A stretch of 47,531 bases of DNA from a virus. Position 1 is the stretch's first letter; every line of letters starts with the position of its first letter. The stretch covers positions 1 through 47,531 of IMG/VR virus record IMGVR_UViG_3300046692_000064. The stretch is one strand, 5' to 3'. Position numbers and translations under genes: made by a program. Below, piece by piece: positions 44,475 to 47,531 of this stretch. The notes beneath the pieces are model-generated. The model was not told the DNA's origin. It saw only the letters and a list, made by a program, of their open reading frames with translations, and searched no databases.

Positions 44475-44982
44475 GCCAGCCAAGCCGAGGCCAATGCCCG
44501 TGTATCTTGTGCTGCGCCGCCTCGTTGACCCGGCCACCGGCAAGGAGGTCGCTGCATTCGTGCCAGCCTCCGAGGCCGACAAGTCGATACTCCGTGAGCG
44601 TGAATTCAAGATCAACACCAAGATCCGCGCCGACCTCAAGCAGCCGCGAAATCCCCGGTTCAATGGGCTTGTGCATGGGCTTGGCCGGGTACTGAGCCAG
44701 AACATTGACCGATTCACCGGCAAGCAGTCCCACGACGCCATAAAGGCGTTACAGCTTGAGTCTGGCGTGTACTGCGACGAAGAGATGTTCGACATCCCAG
44801 GACTTGGCCAGTTAACCCGCAAGACGCCGCGCAGCCTGTCCTACGACTCAATGGGCGAAGAGGTGTTCCAAGACTTCTGGCGCCAGTGCTGCGCATACCT
44901 GGTGCTGCATGACTGGCCGACGCTGACTGAAGAGCGTCTGACGGAAATGGCAGAGTTCGAAGCATTCAAGGAGGCTGTATGA
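44467..44982 (+). CDS. DUF1367 family protein
   Basis: The 171-residue protein has REFKINTKIRADLKQPRNPRFNGLVHGLGRVLSQNIDRF, then DAIKALQLESGVYCDEEMFDIPGLGQLTRKTPRSLSYDSMGEEVFQDFWRQCCAYLV, the DUF1367 signature. These genes are found with NinG in phage nin-type regions and are thought to act in recombination or replication, but the reaction is unknown. It overlaps the antirepressor stop by 8 bases. Confidence 0.85.
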   Translation: MAKPAKPRPMPVYLVLRRLVDPATGKEVAAFVPASEADKSILREREFKINTKIRADLKQPRNPRFNGLVHGLGRVLSQNIDRFTGKQSHDAIKALQLESGVYCDEEMFDIPGLGQLTRKTPRSLSYDSMGEEVFQDFWRQCCAYLVLHDWPTLTEERLTEMAEFEAFKEAV

Positions 44983-45251
44983 ACAATCAATTCAAGCCTG
45001 GGGATCTGGCGCTTGTGATTGCTGGGGGGCATGTAGGCGAAACAGCATCGCTCATTAGGTTCGTCGAGCCTGGCGAAGTGTTGGTATCACCTACCACGGG
45101 GAAGGAATATCAATTTAGACCTACGCTGGGTGTCGGCGGATGGTTGTGCAAATTCCGTGACTTTCATGCGATAAAGCACGAAAAGAACCTTATGCCTCTG
45201 CGTGGAGATTTCCAACCAGAACACCAGAAGTCACAGGAACTGGTCCATTGA
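44979..45251 (+). CDS. 90-residue hypothetical protein (KOW-like)
   Basis: It begins NQFKPGDLALVIAGGHVGETASLIRFVEPGEV, a small barrel opening like KOW or SH3-type domains, and ends RGDFQPEHQKSQELVH. It lies between DUF1367 and NinG and overlaps both. Function unknown; a nucleic-acid-binding role is possible from the fold. Confidence 0.6.
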   Translation: MNNQFKPGDLALVIAGGHVGETASLIRFVEPGEVLVSPTTGKEYQFRPTLGVGGWLCKFRDFHAIKHEKNLMPLRGDFQPEHQKSQELVH

Positions 45252-45832
45252 GCCTGCAAGCCAAGAAGCCGCGCCCGAAGAAATGCCGGGTCGAATCCTG
45301 CAGAACCTTATTCGTCCCTGCTCGCATGGGTCAGGCGGTTTGCAGTCCGAAGTGCGCGATCATTGATGCGCCGAAGAATCAGGATAGGGCGCGCAAGGCG
45401 ATTCAGCAGGAATACCGCAAGAGCCTGAGAGCGGCCAAGGAGCGCGTTAAGACCAAAGGTCAGTACATGCGCGAGGCGCAGACCGCTTTCAATGCTTGGG
45501 TGCGCGCCAGGGACTCCGGACTGCCGTGCATCTCATGTGGGACTACGGCAGATATCCAATACGCAGCCGGCCACTTCAGGTCGGCCGGTGGGCACCCCGA
45601 GCTGCGCTTTGAGCCGCTGAACGTCCACCTTCAATGCAACCGCAACTGCAACATGGCCAAGTCCGGCAACCTCGGGCCTTATCGGTTCGAGCTGATAAAG
45701 CGCATCGGCCAGGAAAAGGTGGATTGGCTGGAAGGCCCGCATGAGCCAAAGCGCTACACCGTTGACGAATTGAAAGCCATAACCGCCCAATACCGGGCCA
45801 AGACTCGAGAACTAAAAAGGACTGCATCATGA
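45248..45832 (+). CDS. ninG: NinG/Rap recombination protein
   Basis: The 194-residue protein has an N-terminal zinc-binding motif (CRVESCRTLFVPARMGQAVCSPKCA), a coiled basic middle and the NinG nuclease region GLPCISCGTTADIQYAAGHFRSAGGHPELRFEPLNVHLQCNRNCN. The Cys and His pattern AGHFRSAG ... NxHLQCNRCN is the HNH-like core of lambda NinG (Rap), a Holliday-junction/branched DNA endonuclease. TTG 45248 is the start; AGGAA is 8 bases upstream. It supports the ERF/YqaJ system. Confidence 0.9.
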   Translation: MSLQAKKPRPKKCRVESCRTLFVPARMGQAVCSPKCAIIDAPKNQDRARKAIQQEYRKSLRAAKERVKTKGQYMREAQTAFNAWVRARDSGLPCISCGTTADIQYAAGHFRSAGGHPELRFEPLNVHLQCNRNCNMAKSGNLGPYRFELIKRIGQEKVDWLEGPHEPKRYTVDELKAITAQYRAKTRELKRTAS

Positions 45833-46050
45833 ACGATATTGCTCAATGGCTTGGCTACGGTGTGATGGTCGCTGGTGGCGCCATCATCATCGCAGCGGCA
45901 TTGTTCTTTGCTGCGCTGGCATGCGTGACCTTTAGCAACAAGATGGCCAAAGCTCTTCGCGCTGGCTGGGATTTGAAGACCCTGCGCGATCATATGCGCC
46001 ACCTAGAGGCAGAAGGCAAAGTCAGAAAGACGACAGGGGTGAAGCTATGA
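45829..46050 (+). CDS. 73-residue membrane protein
   Basis: It reads WLGYGVMVAGGAIIIAAALFFAALACVTF, a single strong membrane helix or hairpin, then a charged cytoplasmic helix LRDHMRHLEAEGKVRKT. It overlaps both neighbours by 4 bases. Function unknown. Confidence 0.6.
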   Translation: MNDIAQWLGYGVMVAGGAIIIAAALFFAALACVTFSNKMAKALRAGWDLKTLRDHMRHLEAEGKVRKTTGVKL

Positions 46051-46157
46051 TCATTCACTTGTACGTCGGATTCATGCTGGTTCTGGCCGGGGGATGCCTT
46101 GAAGGTTGCCGCCGCCTGATTCGCCGGGACCGTATTGCGCGAGGGATTCGGCCATGA
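46047..46157 (+). CDS. 36-residue membrane peptide
   Basis: The product starts MIIHLYVGFMLVLAGGCLEG and ends in an Arg-rich tail (RRLIRRDRIARGIRP). One short helix with a basic tail. Both ends overlap neighbours (ATGA). Confidence 0.5.
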   Translation: MIIHLYVGFMLVLAGGCLEGCRRLIRRDRIARGIRP

Positions 46158-46339
46158 AGCACGAAACCATGTCGCAGATTGTTCGCGAAAAGCTTGATGG
46201 TCGGGCATTTACCGGAACGGAACGATTTCTTTGGATGGCATGGGTTCGTAAGGATGAGAGCTACCGGATAGTCAGGACGATTGCCCTTCTCGGGTGGGCT
46301 CTGGCGCTGACTGGTCCGCTAGTTATTATTTTCGGTTAA
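46154..46339 (+). CDS. 61-residue membrane protein
   Basis: The product starts at ATG 46154 in an ATGA overlap: HETMSQIVREKLDGRAFTGTERFLWMAWVRKDESYRIVR, then TIALLGWALALTGPLVIIFG, a C-terminal membrane helix. The first half looks soluble and charged. It is a tail-anchored type of protein. No family recognised. Confidence 0.55.
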   Translation: MKHETMSQIVREKLDGRAFTGTERFLWMAWVRKDESYRIVRTIALLGWALALTGPLVIIFG

Positions 46340-46375
46340 AGGTTCTGAATAGGCCTTAAAAATTAGGATGCCATC

Positions 46376-46951
46376 GTGCCTAAACTTGTATACGGAGTAG
46401 GAATCAACGACGTTCCCGGCTCGACAAGGAAGCGGAACCCGATCTATATCGCGTGGTATGGGATGCTCACGCGGTGCTTTTCTGAAGGGTACAAAGAAAA
46501 ATATCCTACTTATCGGGGCTGCACTATTGACCCTGAATGGCTTAGGTATTCTACGTTTTCAGAGTGGGCAGCGCCTAGAATTGGCGAGGGAATGTGCCTA
46601 GACAAGGACATTCTGCTGTCTGGAAATAAACATTACTCCCCTGAGCTTTGCGCGTTCGTGCCAAAGTGGCTTAACTCCTTCATATCAAACATGAAGCAAA
46701 AGGATCGCGGCGGACTGCCTATGGGCGTCCAGCAATACGGGAATCGGTTTATTGCGAGATTCGGATGTCGAGGAACAGAAATATATCTCGGGTCTTTCAA
46801 GGATGCGCAGTCAGCGCATGTTGAGTACATGGCGACGCGCAAGGTTGAAGTGGCCAAGCGGATAGATACCTACAGCAAGATGCCTGGCGCCATTGCCGAG
46901 ATTGCTGCCGCCCTTGTACAATTGTTCGAAGCAGATGAATGCCAAGGCTGA
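46376..46951 (+). CDS. AP2/HNH-associated DNA-binding protein
   Basis: The 191-residue protein starts at GTG 46376 after AGGA. Its N-terminal half has IAWYGMLTRCFSEGYKEKYPTYRGCTIDPEWLRYSTFSEWA, and the C-terminal part PMGVQQYGNRFIARFGCRGTEIYLGSFKDAQSAHVEYMATRKVEV is an AP2-like DNA-binding domain. This pair is typical of phage proteins related to HNH homing endonucleases but I see no HNH residues, so it may only bind DNA. It is a mobile-type gene, and its AT-richer composition fits late entry. Confidence 0.75.
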   Translation: MPKLVYGVGINDVPGSTRKRNPIYIAWYGMLTRCFSEGYKEKYPTYRGCTIDPEWLRYSTFSEWAAPRIGEGMCLDKDILLSGNKHYSPELCAFVPKWLNSFISNMKQKDRGGLPMGVQQYGNRFIARFGCRGTEIYLGSFKDAQSAHVEYMATRKVEVAKRIDTYSKMPGAIAEIAAALVQLFEADECQG

Positions 46952-47176
46952 TTGGCAGATTGCGGCGCTCGCACCCACTAGGCCCGCTGAAATAGAACGA
47001 GAGAGTGCAAGCCGGAGATCAGCGCCGGCCATCTGTATCAACCATCAGCGACAATGCCAGCGCAGGACCTGAAATCCTGTTAGCTTCTGGTGGCAAGGAT
47101 TGGGAGTTTCCCGGTCGAGCGTTCGGTGCTATTAACCGACGGCGCGGGATGCGTCGATAACTCAGTCCTGATGTGC
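46952..47176 (+). ncRNA. Possible structured RNA before the terminator
   Basis: No ORF covers these 225 bases, but many short stems can be drawn: GCCGG/CCGGC (about 47011-47030), CAGGA/TCCTG around a 7-base loop (about 47063-47079, like an anticodon arm with TGA), GGGA/TCCC, TCGGT/ACCGA and CGACG/CGTCG, with CATCAG and CTGATG able to close the set. The anticodon-like loop has C where a tRNA has U33, and no acceptor stem is found, so it is not a tRNA. It is read into a terminator. It could be a phage small RNA or a long untranslated end. Confidence 0.4.
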
Positions 47177-47177
47177 C

Positions 47178-47208
47178 AAAAGCCCCGACCTAAAAAACGG
47201 GGCTTTTT
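47178..47208 (+). terminator. Rho-independent terminator at the end of the rightward region
   Basis: AAAAGCCCCG (47178-47187), a 10-base loop and CGGGGCTTTTT (47198-47208) form a standard terminator of 10 bp with T run. It ends the rightward middle transcript before the late promoter. Confidence 0.85.
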
Positions 47209-47230
47209 CATGTCCGCCAATCCGCTAAGT

Positions 47231-47270
47231 GTCATATTGACATGACGAACGAATCCAGAGCGCATACAAT
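47231..47270 (+). promoter_or_regulatory. Late promoter with overlapping inverted repeat
   Basis: ATGACG (47242-47247) and TACAAT (47265-47270) with 17-base spacing precede the holin gene group and terS. GTCAT (47231-47235) and ATGAC (47242-47246), 6 bases apart, form an inverted repeat that overlaps the -35, so a regulator probably acts here. A TTGACA at 47237-47242 lies 22 bases from the -10, too far to serve as its -35. Confidence 0.55.
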
Positions 47271-47300
47271 CAACCAATACAAAATTCCGCAGGGTCGAGA

Positions 47301-47531
47301 ATGAAACCGTCTACCGCTTGGAGCTGTCTGGCTTTCTCGCTGGCCCTGGCCAGTTACTCGATGAATCGTGACATCAGCGCTAACGTGTTCCTGGCTTGCG
47401 TTTTCATTATCCAGGGCCTAAAAAGAACCGATGGATCGAAACATGAAGGGCTTACTTCCGCGCTTGCTTTTGCACTCAGCGCCGGCATTGTGATCTTCTC
47501 AGCGTCGAACCTGATTGACGGATCTGATAAA
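47301..47531 (+). CDS. Small membrane protein, 5' part (continues at base 1)
   Basis: ATG 47301 opens MKPSTAWSCLAFSLALASYS; the frame runs through the end of the contig without a stop and continues at base 128 to the TAA at 158-160. AGGG at 47291-47294 serves as ribosome site. Two hydrophobic segments in an 87-residue protein just before two holin-like genes suggest a lysis-related membrane protein. It is the first gene of the late region. Confidence 0.75.
   Translation, partial: MKPSTAWSCLAFSLALASYSMNRDISANVFLACVFIIQGLKRTDGSKHEGLTSALAFALSAGIVIFSASNLIDGSDK
47405..47531. repeat. Terminal direct repeat, right copy (assembly overlap)
   Basis: Identical to bases 1-127. See the left copy. The unique circle is 47,404 bases. 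Confidence 0.95.

Noticed and set aside
47063-47079. tRNA with TGA anticodon
   Set aside because: The loop lacks U33 and no acceptor stem, D arm or CCA-ready end can be drawn.
47237-47270. TTGACA with TACAAT as a promoter
   Set aside because: Spacing is 22 bases; ATGACG at 47242 with 17-base spacing is better.

Overview
This window is a complete or near-complete tailed phage genome with a contractile tail (myovirus type), read from a circular assembly. The first 127 bases recur exactly as the last 127 bases, so the unique genome is about 47,404 bp and the ends are an arbitrary cut; one small membrane-protein gene runs across the cut. The gene styles (GH19 endolysin, DUF3383 sheath, DUF1073 portal, XkdW-like fibre chaperone, Cro, ERF and YqaJ recombination genes) and the moderately high GC suggest a Pseudomonas or close gammaproteobacterial host. 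That host is an inference from family resemblance, not something read directly. I see no integrase, no CI-type repressor beside Cro, no tRNA I would stand behind, no CRISPR array and no insertion sequence.

Layout. (1) Rightward late region, 47301 across the cut to 26108: three membrane or exported small proteins including holin candidates, TerS, a DNA methyltransferase, TerL, portal, MuF-like protein, prohead protease/scaffold, cement protein, capsid, head-tail connectors, sheath, tube, tail chaperone with a canonical -1 frameshift site, tape measure with a lytic domain, baseplate set, tail fibre and chaperone, a beta-helix protein, endolysin, nested spanin pair and a last structural protein, ending in terminators at 26141-26196. 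(2) Leftward early region, 35496 down to 26199: a leftward promoter, about ten small unknown genes, then a DUF1351-like coiled-coil protein, ERF annealing protein and YqaJ exonuclease, then small regulators. (3) Rightward early/middle region, 35514 to 46951: rightward promoter, Cro, small genes, an XRE regulator with its own operator-promoter, a DUF1376 initiator gene with an iteron-type origin inside it, a DnaC-like helicase loader, a tightly packed array of small unknown genes, a Rha/KilAC antirepressor, DUF1367, NinG and small membrane proteins.

The most unusual content is a family of three structured leader RNAs, at about 32747-32924 (leftward), 41741-41901 and 43529-43715 (both rightward). 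Each has a promoter-like box, a 19-21 bp hairpin ending in a U-tract, an internal loop segment complementary to a segment upstream of the hairpin (so the two pairings exclude each other), and a shared GTGGG...GAAATG junction to the downstream start codon. They stand before the recombination operon, a small-gene operon and the antirepressor. They look like promoter-linked transcription attenuators or small RNA genes, and the repeated design in unrelated positions supports function. A fourth, different three-way-junction leader precedes the methyltransferase. The 11-bp iterons plus a 4 x 7-bp AT-rich repeat inside the initiator gene make a convincing lambda-like origin.
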